Assembly: GCF_035222375.1 (NCBI RefSeq)
Contig: NC_085889.1
Location: forward strand, 4,278,001 to 4,342,000
Reading direction: 5' to 3'
DNA length: 64,000 nt
Source: Podospora pseudocomata
Lineage: Eukaryota > Ascomycota > Sordariomycetes > Sordariales > Podosporaceae
The stretch's first letter is position 1. Every line of letters begins with the position of its first letter. The position numbers and the translations under genes are program-made. Under the pieces are notes generated by a model. The model worked only from the letters and a program-made list of their open reading frames with translations, was not told the DNA's origin and did not search any database. Of the stretch, positions 33,334 to 46,136 are shown in pieces.

Positions 33334-36300
33334 CTAGCGACAAGTCCGACATTGAGCTGCTTGACGAGAGGCGCTCATTGGTGGACTTGTTGAAGAAGCC
33401 GTTTCTGACTCATCAGTATAAATCTCGCAGGCAATGTGAGGTGGTACATTTCCGGCCGAGTTTGCCAAGTTGACGTCTGGTACTCTCCTAAGGAGCAAAT
33501 CCAGGATGGACTGGGCGTTTCCCCGAGGCCATCGTGAGCGTGACTCTACCAAATGCTTCTGAATAACTTGATGCAGTAAAGGAACACGAAGTGATGGCAG
33601 CTCCTGATCATATGTCATGGCGTCAATATCGGCTCCGAAGTCAAGCAAGACATGGATGATTGAGTCATTTACTGACCCAAGCCAGTCTATCACCTTCTCA
33701 ATAGTGTATTCTAATAGAGGGCGAGCAAAGGTTCTCTTGGTGACGTCCGGACCGGCCATCAGGAGGAAAACCAGACTCCAAAACACTCTGTGCTGAATTG
33801 CAATCCATAGAGCTCCACTGTTCGATAGATCGCTACCATGATCACGCAGAACCTTTATCGAGCTCTTTCCAAAAGCATCAATCAATACTTTGGAGTCCTT
33901 GAGTGCTTTGAAACTGAAGTCTGGCTCAAACGGCTCTGCTGGATACTCACGGAACCGCGAGTGAGTCTCCAATAGTGCTGCCACATCCAGCGGGTCCAGC
34001 CTGTGCGTATTTGGCCGGTGACAAGCTGCACCGTCGACAACGAGGTATTTGGTATCATTCAGAACGCGGTGGGAATGTGAGCGACGATACTGAAGCCCCG
34101 ACCACGGTCAATGTGCGACCACAGTTTGCTCGTATGATGGTCTAGAACTGTCCAGCCAAGACCACAATTTGCGTGAATGTCGAAACCCATTTGAGCCACT
34201 GTTTTCAGGTAACCTGGGATGCTGGATTCACGTAGCCAGATTGACACGCTGCCTCCTCTCTCGGCCACTATGTGCAAAGGGGTCCTGCAAAGACCATCCC
34301 TCGCTGATAGCAACGTAGCCGGGTCCATGGACAGCACTATCCTGAGCGCCTCCAAGTCCCTCATCGCTGCAGCAAAAAATAATGCTTGGACCAATCCCTT
34401 CTTTGGTAGCGCCACAGAGATGTGCTCACATCTTTTTTCACAATCCTCTGTCGTCGGAGCTTCAAAGCCTTCCTCACTTCGTCCAGCCATTATGTCGGCC
34501 TCTTGTTGTAGAACGGTTCGTAAATGAAAGCGATGTTTGAGAAAGACCGACCACAATGGAAGCTGCTGAGACCGCAGCGTAACCTTTGAATGGTGTTGGC
34601 TTAGTGGCCGGAAACATGGGATATGGAAAATCGGTACCAAGATCTTCCCTAAAATTCAGGATCCTGAGGACAGTTGCGGCGATGACGGGGTTGTAAAGGG
34701 GCGGCTGATGGCTGAACAGCTCCAAATACCAGTATGAATATCGAGGATGAGTTGGTCGTTTTGGATAATCCTCCTCCACATTTCTCACGTGTTGTGACCA
34801 GTTTGACAGAGAGTAAGCCAGAAACACTTGTTCTTTTGGACACTTAGTGTTTTCCACTCCGTATGCCATCGCGGAACCTCGGACGTATTTATTGCTATGA
34901 GAGCTCGGTATGCGGCAAGAATAAAGTGGAAAGAACTCGGACATGTGGAAGCTCTTGTGACCGAACGTATTGCAGCAGTTTGTCGTATGCGTGAAACACT
35001 GTAGATGGTGTCTCCTTGATGAGGCTTCTCCACGCTTGAGGTCTGTCGTCGAAGTTCTTCTCAAGCACTTGGAAGACTAAACCAATCCACAGATATGTGC
35101 GCTGTTCTGCGTCGACATCCTCGAGTGCCTCGCGAATGGCGAACTGGCGTTCCTCATACAAACGGCCTTTCTTTGCCCATGTCCTTAGACGATGGTCAAT
35201 GATGAATTTGATTTCGTTTTGTATTTGATCTTTCTCATTCCTCGAGTTCCCCGAAAGATGGACACAACTCATGTCGGAATCCCAGAATAAGTCCAAAATC
35301 TTTGGCTAACCTCTTGTTGTGAGTAGGAATTTTACAGACGGTTGTCTGTCAGGCTTCAACTCATCATGCAGTGGAGTGGCAGGAGTCGTCGTAGAAGCTT
35401 TACCAGAACGTGGAGTTGTTCTGGGTTACATTCATCTAGCGCGTCCACTACGCAGATGATCTGGCAGGTCTTGCTATGGCTAGCTGCTCCTTGAAAGAGA
35501 GAAGCAAGCGATGTAGGGTCTGACACAAGATTGCGACCTTGAGCCTCAGTGCTGCCTTCCAAGGTCATCAGCAACCACACCATTTTCGTAAATGAGTCAA
35601 TGTAATAGAGAACAGACGGCAGAATCTAAGCCTCGTTGCTCTGGGGTGTCTTTGAAGAAAAAGTAGCAAACAGTCGCCTCAGGCTGCTCAGCTGGGAGAA
35701 TATTTTGAACCAGATGCCGTGACAAAACAGACTCTCCACATCCTGGGTCGGCCGACACGAGCAACAACCCCCGCGGCTCTTTCAACCATCGCTCAAATTT
35801 CTCATGTCGTCGAAACCATTCGCACGTGCCGGGAATACGCTCTGGGCTGAGTATCATCCGCTCTTCATTACTCGTTGTTTTAAAACCGCCTGTAATCTTA
35901 CTCTGCATTCTCCTCCGCTCTGCTTTTATCGCGTTGAAGCTGGTCGCGCCGCTGGTTCCGAAGTTGTTGAACGATCTCTCGATTGTCGTATTGTAAGTTG
36001 CAACGGCAGAAATTACCTTCCAGCTGTTTAATAGCATCAGTGCGTTCCTCCCAGTTATTGAAGCCAAGCAATGTCTTCAGAGGTCGAGTGAAAGGACTAT
36101 CCTTCAGACAGTAGGCCCCGCTCATCATCTCATACTCCATCGAGGTCGCGTAAGTCTCGACGATAGAGACTTGGAGCGTCTTTCGCAGCTCAGATATCAT
36201 CGCGTTATCCTCTCAGCTGCCTTCAAGAATAGCCTTGGATAGTTTCATGTACCACACCATCCGAGAGATGATGTAGTTTAAGCCCTCCACCATCTCTGCG

Positions 36301-37009
36301 TCTGCCATGAGTGGCTGGACAAGAACCTGCACCCCAGTGTTGGCAAGTTTCATTGCAGTGTAACCTGGGCAACGCCTCTCATAGAGTGTGTGGTTTCCAA
36401 CATACCGGAAGCACAGCGCAAATACCAGCCCATGCCAGCCCCGCAGGCGGGAAAGCGCCCGCTAGAGGCGCGACCGCGCCCCCTATGGCCTTGAAGAATG
36501 TAACAGCATCGATCACCACCGTCTTTGCGTCCTCGTGCTTCGTTGCCTTCGCAATGGATCGCTGCGCAGAGGAGAGAAGCAGACCAAAACGAGCTTGCTT
36601 CTTCAACGCTCCTGCAAGTCCCCCAGGTGCAAATACTGTTCCTGAGAATCCTTGTACTGGTGCCTGCTCACTCACAACAGCCTCATACCCATCGACCAGC
36701 TCTTGGTCCTTTTCCCTGATGTTTTCGTAGGCCCGACTGCACAACTGAAGGGATATCGAGTTCTCTGCTTGACTAGAAGTCTCTGTTGGATGAGTTGGCT
36801 CTTCGGCGGTCGTTTGGTTAGGTGTCGCCTCGTCGGCGGTGGACTTTTCGGCGGTTGAAGCTGTGACGATGTTCATTTGTTCGGGTTTCGGTCTGTGGGT
36901 GGGACGAAGAGAAAAAAGCGGTCAAAAACGACAACGTTCCAGCACTGCCCGATGAAGCCGCAACTCCATCTTTCTGACGCCCAATTCCAAATAGCCCTTT
37001 CAGTCCCAT
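33334..37009 (-). pseudogene. NACHT-ankyrin STAND (NLR-like) gene, decayed
   Basis: Blocks in order match a fungal NWD/NACHT receptor. A first exon starts MGLKGLFGIGRQKDG at 37009. The NACHT-N-terminal domain follows (~36880-35900; GFSGTVFAPGGLAGALKKQARF, FLLxAQRSIAK-like helices). The P-loop region near 35750 reads SADPGCGESVLSRH, and a Walker B-like IICVVDALDEC lies near 35440. Helical segments and ankyrin-like repeats run to 33334 (LCRTPLHIVAERGG, IHVLLDFGADIDA, NLANSAGNVPPHIACE). The Walker A lysine is replaced by Glu (GAG). An in-frame TGA interrupts the N-terminal domain (KAILEGS then EDNAMISELRK), and several frame changes lie between blocks. Intact homologues act in fungal heterokaryon incompatibility and innate recognition. 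This copy is most likely non-functional. Confidence 0.75.
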
Positions 37010-38882
37010 TCTGGCCTTGTTTGTCGCGCAGATGCTTTTGTTGCTTTGGCTGACTTCACGTCGGTCTTGCAACGTGTTGCGCCCGGCAGTCCAAGGCCGC
37101 AGGCATCCCAGAGTGCTCATTGATTGAAGCTGCATGCAATCATCGCAGTGCGCGAGGCACTCTCGCGAGGGGTAAAACGCAGAAGATGGAAGCAGACACC
37201 TCTCTTTCCCAATAAAGTCAATGTAGATAATGGAATAGCATAATAGAAGAACTGTAGCCGAACATGGTGTACAAACTGCCAACCGTTGGTTTAACCCCAC
37301 AGCCAAACCCCCTGAGCCCCCCAACCCCCTAAGCCCCTCAAAGTCCCCCTGAACCCCTGAGTCACGTGCCAGGGAAGACGTCAACATGCTATGCAACAAA
37401 CATCTAAAGTCTTCCAATGATGCTGAGAATACCTAGAAATGACAGCTTATATACTTGACAAAGTGAGCATTGCCAAAACAAACACGATGAATTGCAACCG
37501 ACCTGACAATGTCCCTGTTGTCCTGTTTCCATCACCTGAGGCAGTGGTGGATTGTACAACACCCGCCGTTGAGGTCGAAGCAGTCATTTCGAGTGTATTT
37601 GTAGACGAAACTTGCCAACCTGGTGATACCAGATCAAATGTTGTCGAATCGACAGCTATCGTAGCAGGTAGTGCGTTGCTCCTAGATGGCACATTAATAT
37701 CACGCTTCAGTTGACGCCTTATCCCTTGATTGTTGGGCCTCAACTTACATGCTCGAGCATATCGCACTTGCCTCGCTCAGCAAAGCTATATGGACACGTC
37801 ATTAACCGTCCCAGGAATGGTCACAGGAGAGAGATTTCACTTACTTTCAACTGGACCTATACCACAAGAGGCCACCGCGCAGTTGAGGGCTTTAGAGACG
37901 AAGGCAGTATTGCCACATGCACACTGTACACCTATGGGCATGGGTTTGCCGATGCATTCTTGAAGATTGGAGACCAATGTCGTGCAGGATGTCTTTGATT
38001 GTACGTGTCAGGGGCCATCTAATGCTCAGGATAGCTATCAGGATTATGGATCAGTTAAGGGGTATCGTACAAGACAGTCAGGAAGCCCGGGAATGACTAT
38101 CAATCTGGGCGGCTCGGATGTCGCTGCCGTCTCGGGTATAGAAGCGAACCCGGTAAAGCTGATTGTTGAACTGACGTCCATTGATCAAGCTCGAGTTTCT
38201 AGGCGTTTGACAATTGATCGTTAGGGGAACTTGCTAGATGCTTTCTCGGTGGGAGGCACCTCCAAACCTTTATATGACCTCGCCCTTTGGGGGCCTTTCA
38301 AATAAGCCGGCCTTTGTCTTACTCGGCCTCAACAAAAATGAAGCCAAGTTGATTTCGTAGAAAGCAGGCACATGGTCTGGTATTACCGGAGTCCCATACG
38401 TCCAATCAAATTGGAAGGTGCCTGGTTGCAGATAGTGTTGTATTACACTTGCCTGATACCATTACCTCGATAGATTAGGATGCAACCCCCACCAGCCTTT
38501 CAGATAGGTTTGCAAGGTTTGAGCCCGGTAGTAATTTGAGGCACAGCCTCGGGTATATCGGCGACCCATTACAGTTGGGGGCGATATGCAGCATGGATGG
38601 AACAGTATCCCAAACAGTGATATCACTCTGGCGAATCAGAGTAGGATGTTGGGGTAACCATCGGGAAATCTCCCACATGTAGGCAGGGTATCCGATATCC
38701 GTACGTCTTCACGTATACCCGGTGGTATCATCAGGCGATGGATATCATAAAGTGCGTGGAATTCGTGCGTAAGAGACAGAACTCTCCAGCCCGTCAGCAG
38801 ATGGCCCCCCGTTCTATGGTGGCGAGGTGCTGATTTTCCCTCCCCGACATGCACGAGGCGTCCTTTTCAACATACCTACCAG
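37010..38882. other. Long intergenic, possible relic frames
   Basis: About 1.9 kb without a supported gene. A minus-strand frame at 37447-37767 is Ser/Thr-rich with a hydrophobic end (LQFIVFVLAMLTLSSI) that resembles a GPI-anchor signal, but no matching signal-peptide exon was found upstream. Minus-strand frames at 38475-38854 look semi-coding in more than one frame, suggesting decay. Confidence 0.4.
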
Positions 38883-40598
38883 ATGGCTGATCCTGAAGCC
38901 AGAACTGGGAGATCGAGTTGTCCAAATGGCGTCACGGCATCTTTCCAACGTCTATTCAAATTGCCATGGACCACCATAGCGTTGATCTCGCACGCCATCC
39001 TGTACATCACTCTTACACTCGTGATGCTATTCGTTGTGGACAATTACAAAGCCTACGATGGCGCTGATACAACCACGGAAACAGCTTCACAAACAGAGTC
39101 GAGGCTTCGTTCAGACGACATCATCACCGCTGTTTCCGCGGCTACTGTTGCGGTTCAATGGGTCGCCGGCGTCTGGGTGACGAACGTTGTCACCAAAAGC
39201 GGGTACATCGTATGGATGAAGACTCGACAAACCCACAGCAAGGAGAAAATCATCGACAAAATCCGATGGGCCATGGAATATCGATTTCCCATCAAACTAG
39301 GTCTCCGAACAGATTACAATTTGATTCGAATATCAATATTTCTCGTTCTCCCAGCGCTCATAGCATCACCCATCCTTGAGGGTGCGTTGAGCTGGAAATC
39401 TTCTTCTGAAGCAGCTGGCTCTGCCACAGCCAGATCAGGGAATCCAGAAGCACAATTCTACAGTTGGAACTTCATCACATCTGCCGAGGGCAAGGTGGGA
39501 CATGACCTTATTTGGAACGCAGCATCGCTTGCTGGCATTGCTTGGGAGAACGGAACATCAGCAAGCACAGACCTGAAAGAGACCAAGAGCCAGAAGTGCC
39601 GCCATGTCACAACGCACGACCAGTTCCCAGCTGGGACAAAGCTACACAACGCTACCATTCCCTGTATTGTTGTCCACAGCATATCCTGGCCGAAGAAGCC
39701 CATGCCGCAGAGCGTGGAAAATGTCCTTAACAATTCCGAGGTCATCACCGCAGCAGGCCGACCTCCCATTCTCCGAACTCAACCTGGCACAGTACTAGTA
39801 TTTGACCCAACTAACAAGACGCTACCAACGCCGCCCGTCATGACGACCAAAAATGGTAACTTCAACATCACCAGGGAAACGGTCTACGTCGACCAACCAC
39901 CCTACCCAGCGCCCTTTACCTGGGCCGGTTCCATGACGGCTATCGTTTATCTTACACAGCACGTGGCTTTCCCTCCATATGTCATGGATGTATTTGGGGT
40001 TGAGGAGCCGAACAATGAAGTTGCACTCGGAGCAACAGTCGTCTGGGCAAAGGGAGAAGTGAAGCCTCAGCAGACTTTCACTTATCTCGAGATCAACTTC
40101 ACCGCCGGCATCGTTAACCCTGCTACAAGCACATACGTGAAGCAGAATGTCATTGAAGCCGATGACAACGACCTGGACGGAAAAGATATTGTGGAAGGGC
40201 CATGGGTGAGAGATGCACTATATCTGACTTCCGATATCATGTCCTGTTTGGCCATTTCGAACTCAACTGGAATATCCTCGTGGCAGAGCTTGGAGAATTA
40301 CACAGAAACCATGATTCGGTTCTCGTACATGGCAGCCTGGAGTCTGCTGCAGAGGAGCTATGAGCCGAACAGCACACTACTCACCGTGGATTTGTACGAG
40401 ACGAGGATACAGGCCGTTGTTTCACAGTGGAGGGTTATCAGTTGGCTCGGGATTAATGTGGCATTTTCACTGTCTTGGATCACGGTCACAGTATTAATGA
40501 AAAGGAGCAAAGAGTTGGCGGGGGTTGACACAGTTCCTGATTTTATCTTGCGGTTGTATACCCACTTTGAACATCTCGCACAGCAAGAAAATACATGA
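38883..40598 (+). CDS. Four-TM membrane glycoprotein, function unknown
   Basis: Single-exon, 571 residues. Predicted transmembrane segments lie at about 31-52, 80-103, 148-166 and 518-539. Between TM3 and TM4 lies a ~350-residue non-cytosolic domain with many N-x-S/T sequons (NGT, NAT, NKT, NIT, NFT, NST, NYT) and few cysteines. Both ends are short and polar. This layout (three N-terminal TMs, a large glycosylated loop, one C-terminal TM) is frequent among uncharacterised ascomycete membrane proteins. I recognise no enzymatic motif. The start ATG is the first in frame and no intron is needed. It lies between the NACHT relic and a P450, with no evidence of a shared pathway. Confidence 0.82.
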   Translation: MADPEARTGRSSCPNGVTASFQRLFKLPWTTIALISHAILYITLTLVMLFVVDNYKAYDGADTTTETASQTESRLRSDDIITAVSAATVAVQWVAGVWVTNVVTKSGYIVWMKTRQTHSKEKIIDKIRWAMEYRFPIKLGLRTDYNLIRISIFLVLPALIASPILEGALSWKSSSEAAGSATARSGNPEAQFYSWNFITSAEGKVGHDLIWNAASLAGIAWENGTSASTDLKETKSQKCRHVTTHDQFPAGTKLHNATIPCIVVHSISWPKKPMPQSVENVLNNSEVITAAGRPPILRTQPGTVLVFDPTNKTLPTPPVMTTKNGNFNITRETVYVDQPPYPAPFTWAGSMTAIVYLTQHVAFPPYVMDVFGVEEPNNEVALGATVVWAKGEVKPQQTFTYLEINFTAGIVNPATSTYVKQNVIEADDNDLDGKDIVEGPWVRDALYLTSDIMSCLAISNSTGISSWQSLENYTETMIRFSYMAAWSLLQRSYEPNSTLLTVDLYETRIQAVVSQWRVISWLGINVAFSLSWITVTVLMKRSKELAGVDTVPDFILRLYTHFEHLAQQENT

Positions 40599-41646
40599 GT
40601 AAATAAAGCATGAGATCTAAATCAATGCCCAGGCAACCATCAAGCGAAGGAACCGCATGAACGTGGGTATGTATTCAGATCCATTACCTAACCGGAAACT
40701 CAGGAACTTAATCCCCATACCTTAGCCCCACCACCCATCGTCACAACAGCCTTCATGCAGCCGCATTATAACCCCCAAGAGTAACAGAGAGCGAACAGCC
40801 CCATCAGCAGTGAATTCTTCGGTTATTTGGACACCGTGATAGGAGCATGTGAACCCAACCAATCTCAGCGCCCGGACCAAAGAGCGACTCGGACAATTGC
40901 GCCATCTTGGTGAATACAAAGCTTCGGCAACATGTATTTGTTGTTACCCACCAAGAGTTACACAAGGTTGGCCACATGCTGTGATGGTTGTCCTGATAGC
41001 TTTTGCGATAGTGTAATATTTTGGGAGGCGGAAAAAGAAGGCTTTATAAGCAACACTATACTGCTGAGACACCATAGCGGTACCTGTGCATCATCACTGG
41101 GTTCGTCATCATGCCCAACAAAAGAGGAGACAAATAAATAGTCGCTCAGATACCAGGTACTAAGAGCTGGAGCTTCATGCCTGTCCTGGAGGACGAAACA
41201 ACAATAGCAAACTTCATATTCATCACTGGAGTACCACTATCCCCGAAATCAACATTCTTTGATACCTGGTATCAAGGCTCCTGAACATTGTCAAAACATG
41301 CATTCGGAACCAGATGAAATCTTGGTTTTTACCTAGGTAAACATTTTTACTTGAGTTAGTATTCTCATACTTCATAACCTTATGCTGGATTATGCAGTGC
41401 TCCATTAGATTATGAAGGAAATGAATCATAATGAATGATAATGAATCATGCCTGGATTTCTTTCGGGCAGCCAATCATCTTGAAGGTAGCATTGACACTA
41501 AAAAACTCATCTAGAGGGCAACATGGAACTCTATGGTGGATCTATCCTCATCCATCCTCCAATGGCACATAAAGTCGTGATGATGTTGCTGTTTTTTTCA
41601 TTCCCATGCAGCCAGCCGTCACTACAGACTCGCATGAACCCACGGC
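40599..41646. other. Intergenic, no gene seen
   Basis: About 1 kb upstream of the P450. It includes imperfect ATGAATCATAATGAATGATAAT-type short repeats near 41413-41450. No gene supported. Confidence 0.5.
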
Positions 41647-43198
41647 ATGTTGACCCAGCTGTTCATTTGGACGGCTGTTGCCATTTTAGTCGGCGCGTTC
41701 CTCCTACGCCCCAAACGAACCCCCTTTCCTATTGTCAACAAATATCCCTACGATTTTCTCCGTCGCAGAGCAGCATGTGAAGCTCAGCAGAACGCCCGGA
41801 AACTCATCACTGAAGGCCTCGCAAAACACCAAGGCCCCATCACCATGAATCTTCTCCATGGACAAAAAATCATCCTACCAGCTTCGTCAGCTAGTTGGGT
41901 GAAATCCAACAAGGATCTCGATCACAAGCAGCTTGTCAAGGACGACTACTTCGCCGGTGTTCCCGGATTTGAGGCCCAGTCTGTGCTGCATGGAGATGAC
42001 GAAACTGTCAAGCGCCTCATCACGACTAAAATGGGCCAAAACGACAGCACGATGGGTGCAATGAATGACAGTCTTGCACGCGCCTTCCGGGTCCATTGGG
42101 GTGAGGATAAAGAGTGGCATTCCATCAACTGGCATGGAGACACAATGGGCATCATCGCCCGTGCGGCATCGTCGGTTTTCGTGGGTCCCGAGCTGGGCGA
42201 TGATCCCACTTGGCTGTGTCTTATTCAGGGTTATGTGATGTCCTACTTCATGGCTGTGTACGACTTGCATGCGTACCCGCCTTGGTCGAGGTCCATTGTT
42301 CATTGGTTTCTTCCCAATGCCAAAGCCTGCCGGAGTATGGTGCCCCAAGCGCGCGCCATTGTCAATGGGGTCCTTCGGAAACGACAAGAAGAGACAGAGC
42401 GGGCGATGAAGGAAGGAAGCAGTGCACCGGAGTACAATGATGCAATTGCATGGGCTCAGGCTTCCTCGAACGGAAAGATTGAACCAGGAGACCTGCAACT
42501 CTCTTTGGCCATGGCCGCTCTCTTCACCACAACGGAGTTGTTCCGGACGATTTTGATTGACACTGTCCGTCACCCAGAGCTGGTTGAGCCACTCAGAGAG
42601 GAGGTTTCGGAACAAATCTCGAAACACGGAATCTCGCTGGCTGCTACGAACAACATGCTGTTGCTTGACAGCTTCATGAAGGAGTCGCAGAGGTTGAGCG
42701 CCGGCTTAGGTTTGTACTCCTGCTGTCATTCCCATTACCGAAAGCTAACCTCTGTATGCAGTCGTCCTCGAACGTGCAGTGCTCAGAGACACAGCCCTCC
42801 CAGATGGCAGGATTTTACCGCGTGGTTCCCAGATCGTGGTTGACTCGACCAACATTTGCGATCCCAGTTTTTACCCCAACCCAGACCAGTTCGACGGATA
42901 CCGGTTTTTGCGCAAACGTGAAGCCGGTGACACAACCAGTCAGTTTGTCCAAAGCAGCGAGGACTTTTATGTGTTTGGTGGAGGCCGGCATGTTTGTCCT
43001 GGACGGTTCTTCGCCAGTATTGAACTGAAGCTCGCACTGGCTCATATCCTCTTGAAGTATGACATGCGCTTCGCAGAAGGTTGTGATCCCAAGCCCATGA
43101 TGAATGGCCTTTATGCGATGGTTGATCCGACTGTTCAGCTCGAGGTGAGGAGGAGGAGAGATGGCGCGGTGGTGAATAATTTGGGTGAAAAGTTGTGA
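41647..43198 (+). CDS. Cytochrome P450 monooxygenase
   Basis: Exons 41647-42709 and 42762-43198 give 499 residues. The 52-nt intron (donor GTTTGT, branch CTAAC, acceptor ATGCAG) joins SAGL to VVLERAV. The N-terminal anchor is FIWTAVAILVGAFLL (~6-20), placing it on the ER. The I-helix reads LAMAALFTTTELFRT. ExxR is KESQR (Glu346, Arg349). The PERF-like segment is PDQFDGYRF, and the heme-binding loop is FGGGRHVCPG (426-435) with Cys433 as thiolate ligand. All core elements are present and length is normal. The FGGGRHxCPGR form is typical of fungal P450s in terpenoid, indole-diterpene and other secondary metabolism. No backbone enzyme lies nearby, so the substrate stays unknown. Confidence 0.93.
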
Positions 43199-44892
43199 TT
43201 TGAACGGTTAGACCTCTAGGGAAGAATTATCACAGGTAGAAGCGGTGTGGAATTGATAATTCGTATAAAGATAGTGTGTCATTAGGTCAATACGTTAGTT
43301 TCGATGTAGGGTAACGACAGTTTTGTGACTCAGACATGTTAATGCACCTGCTGTGGCTGGTGACAACTGCTGTCTTATGGTGGTCTGCATGTGACGCCTG
43401 TCGCCCGGTGCATCATTTCTCCGACATCGACATCCGCCTGCAACCTGGAACACAACAGCCGTCCTGGGTTGTCAGCTGCCGATATAGTTACCTTTCCTAT
43501 TACTCTATTTCACAGTGCAGCAGGCCAGCAACCATGGATAGCAGCCTGTGTTTGGGACAGCAAAGTCCGGTTTGATGACTCTCTCGTCAAATGCAAACAC
43601 ACCACAGAGGAGCCGTACCATGACCATAAAAGGCTATTTGGAAGCCTCCTTATGCTTGACAGGGGAATGTGGATCTTCCCCGCCGACTTGACTTGACCAT
43701 TTATGACACTCTCCGATTTACCAGCTCCAACAAGAGCAACTTGGTTAGTATGTCCCGGCTTAAGTCTTTTGGATCAAACGACAGAAGAAAGAAAAAAGAC
43801 GACAATCATCTAGGTAGGTACCTGCCTAGGTAGTGCCTGGTCAGTTCGCAATCTCGATTCAACTACCTACCCCATATTCATCCAACACTCGGCACCCGCC
43901 ATCTTCCACTCATCGTCGTCCTATCGACTTAGTTGAGAGTCATGCTTACCGAATCATCCAGATTGCATATTCATACTTTCAAACACGTGCATAGAGAAAT
44001 GCCCATTCGCCTAGGACCTTTCAGAACATCGAACGGACTCTAGGTGATGTCGGATGAAGCACATTCGAAGCGTTCAGCTGGTAGTTTTGGCTAGCGACAC
44101 CTTGGCAAACGTGCCAGTCATATTGACACTCTTTCTCCTTTGTTAGAGCAAACAAGTTGAGCAACAAATGTTGAGACTTGGGTGACCAAGACAGTATCTC
44201 GCCGTACTTGCCTCCATACTTGGGGAGTCGGGATTACAGAGGGTTGTCGAAACAGCGTTACATCGGCTTCCCGTTTGGGATCGGATCGTGCAAAAACCTC
44301 TGCCGAAGCCATAACGGGTGAGTTATCCGGCAACACTTACTCATAAATGGACACGGAGGCAAGTCTCATTGGCCTGCCAAATCATCATTGGAGCGCATCT
44401 GGATTCGCCCGGAAATTCTCTGGCCCACCAAGCGGCTAGCATCTCGCTGCATGATCTTCCCCAGTTTCTTGGCCTCGAAAGGCGAGGCTGTAACGGCTAC
44501 GCGAACGCCCGCCAACCTGGTTTTATCGTGCATACGGGCATTTTGGCAGTGAAGTGTGGAGTCTGAACGTAACATCGTGAGGTTTCTGTTGACAAGTGAT
44601 CTCCATCTCATCTCGGGCGCTAGAGCGTACTTGGGCAAGTCCTGAGACAGGGGAAATCATAATGGCGAGAGAGAGGATTCGGCAGTTGTATCCACAGTCA
44701 AGTTCTTCTTTGCCCTTCGTTGACGGAGAAATATGCCCGATGTGGCTTGAGGCCGTGACAGCTGTAGCCCAGGGCCGATCCCAGGTTGATAATGGCGTAT
44801 TTCAAGTATATAAGCCAGGTCACCTTCGTTGGACGCTCCTCGGGTTCACCTGCCAGGCATCCAGTCTCTTGTCTGATCATCAAGTCGCTAAG
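43199..44892. other. Long intergenic
   Basis: About 1.7 kb between co-oriented genes. A short plus-strand frame at 43336-43575 has a signal-like start (MLMHLLWLVTTAVLWW) but no coherent continuation. Otherwise this is the GH62 promoter, with a TATA box listed separately. Confidence 0.5.
44807..44814 (+). promoter_or_regulatory. TATA box of the GH62 gene
   Basis: TATATAAG about 80 bp before the GH62 ATG. It also supports the downstream start at 44893 over the longer open frame that begins further upstream. Confidence 0.6.
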
Positions 44893-46136
44893 ATGAGAAT
44901 CAACTCCAGCGTTCTCAGCCCAACGGCACTGGCAGCCCTGTCTCTCCTCGGATTCGCAATCCCTGGAGCTGATGCTGCCTGCAGCTTGCCAACCTCGTAC
45001 AGGTGGAGAGACTCTGGCATTCTCGCACAGCCAAAGTCGGGCTGGGTCTCCCTCAAGGACTTCACCCACGTCCCCTACAACGGCCAAAACCTCGTCTATG
45101 GCACATACCACGACGGCCGCAACTATGGCTCCATGAACTTCGGCCTCTTCACCAACTGGTCCGACATGGGCCGCGCCAGCCAGAACCAAATGAACAACGC
45201 CGCCGTCGCCCCGACGCTGTTCTACTTCCGCCCCAAGAACATCTGGGTCCTCGCCTACCAATGGGGTCCGACAGCCTTCTCCTACCGCACCTCCACCGAC
45301 CCGACCAACCCCAACGGCTGGTCCTCCGCCCAGCCCTTGTTCTCGGGCACCATCGCCAACTCGGACACCGGCCCGATCGATCAGACCCTCATCGCCGACG
45401 ACAAGAACATGTACCTCTTCTTCGCCGGTGATAACGGCCGCATCTACCGCTCCGTCATGCCCCTCAACAACTTCCCCGGCAACTTTGGCACCTCCACCAC
45501 CATCATCTTCAACGGCGCCAAGAACGACTTCTTCGAGGCTGTTCAGGTGTACACCCTCAAGGACTCCTCCCCCACGACCTACCTCATGATCATCGAGTCG
45601 ATCGGTGCCCAGGGCCGCTACTTCCGTTCCTACACCACCACCAACCTCGGCGGTTCGTGGACACCCAACGCCGCGAGCGAGAGCAACTCCTTTGCTGGCA
45701 AGGCCAACAGCGGCACGACGTGGTCGAACGATATCAGCCACGGTGACTTGGTCCGGTCGAGCAACGATGAGAGGTTCGAGGTTGACCCGTGCAACTTGCA
45801 GTTGTTGTACCAGGGGAGGTCGGGGAGCAGCAACGAGTATAACCTGTTGCCGTACAGGCCTGGTCTGTTGACGTTGACGAACCCGGTCGGGTCGCCTAAT
45901 CCCAACCCTGCTCCTGGGCCGACGTCGACTGCTCAGACGACGCCGCAGCCGACGGGGGGGAATGGGGCGACGGTGCCGAGGTGGGGACAGTGTGGTGGGC
46001 AGGGGTATACCGGGCCGACGAGGTGTGAGGCTCCGTATACGTGCACGGTTTCTAACCAATGTGAGTTTGCTTGTTGCTCTGAGGATGAGGGATGATATGC
46101 TAATGAGATACGACAGGGTACTCCCAATGCTTGTAA
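44893..46136 (+). CDS. GH62 alpha-L-arabinofuranosidase with C-terminal CBM1
   Basis: Removes alpha-linked arabinose from arabinoxylan; secreted. Exon 1 is 44893-46060 and exon 2 is a 20-nt end exon at 46117-46136, giving 395 residues. The intron (GTGAGT...ACGACAG) cuts inside the cellulose-binding module and restores its last residues WYSQCL. The signal peptide is ~1-28 (ending GADA). The GH62 five-bladed propeller (~30-330) has [20 protein letters not shown], with the catalytic-base Asp in the DFTHV strand, and [23 protein letters not shown] and [10 protein letters not shown], the last holding the likely acid Glu. A Pro/Thr/Gly linker leads to the CBM1 (~363-395), [16 protein letters not shown]. 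It is convergent with an esterase gene 144 bp away. Confidence 0.94.

Noticed and set aside
41413-41450. AT-rich ATGAATCATAATGAAT-like repeats
   Set aside because: Too short and imperfect to call a mobile element or satellite.
43336-43696. Two overlapping plus-strand frames with a signal-peptide-like start
   Set aside because: The frames do not join by a clear intron, and the product has no recognisable domain.
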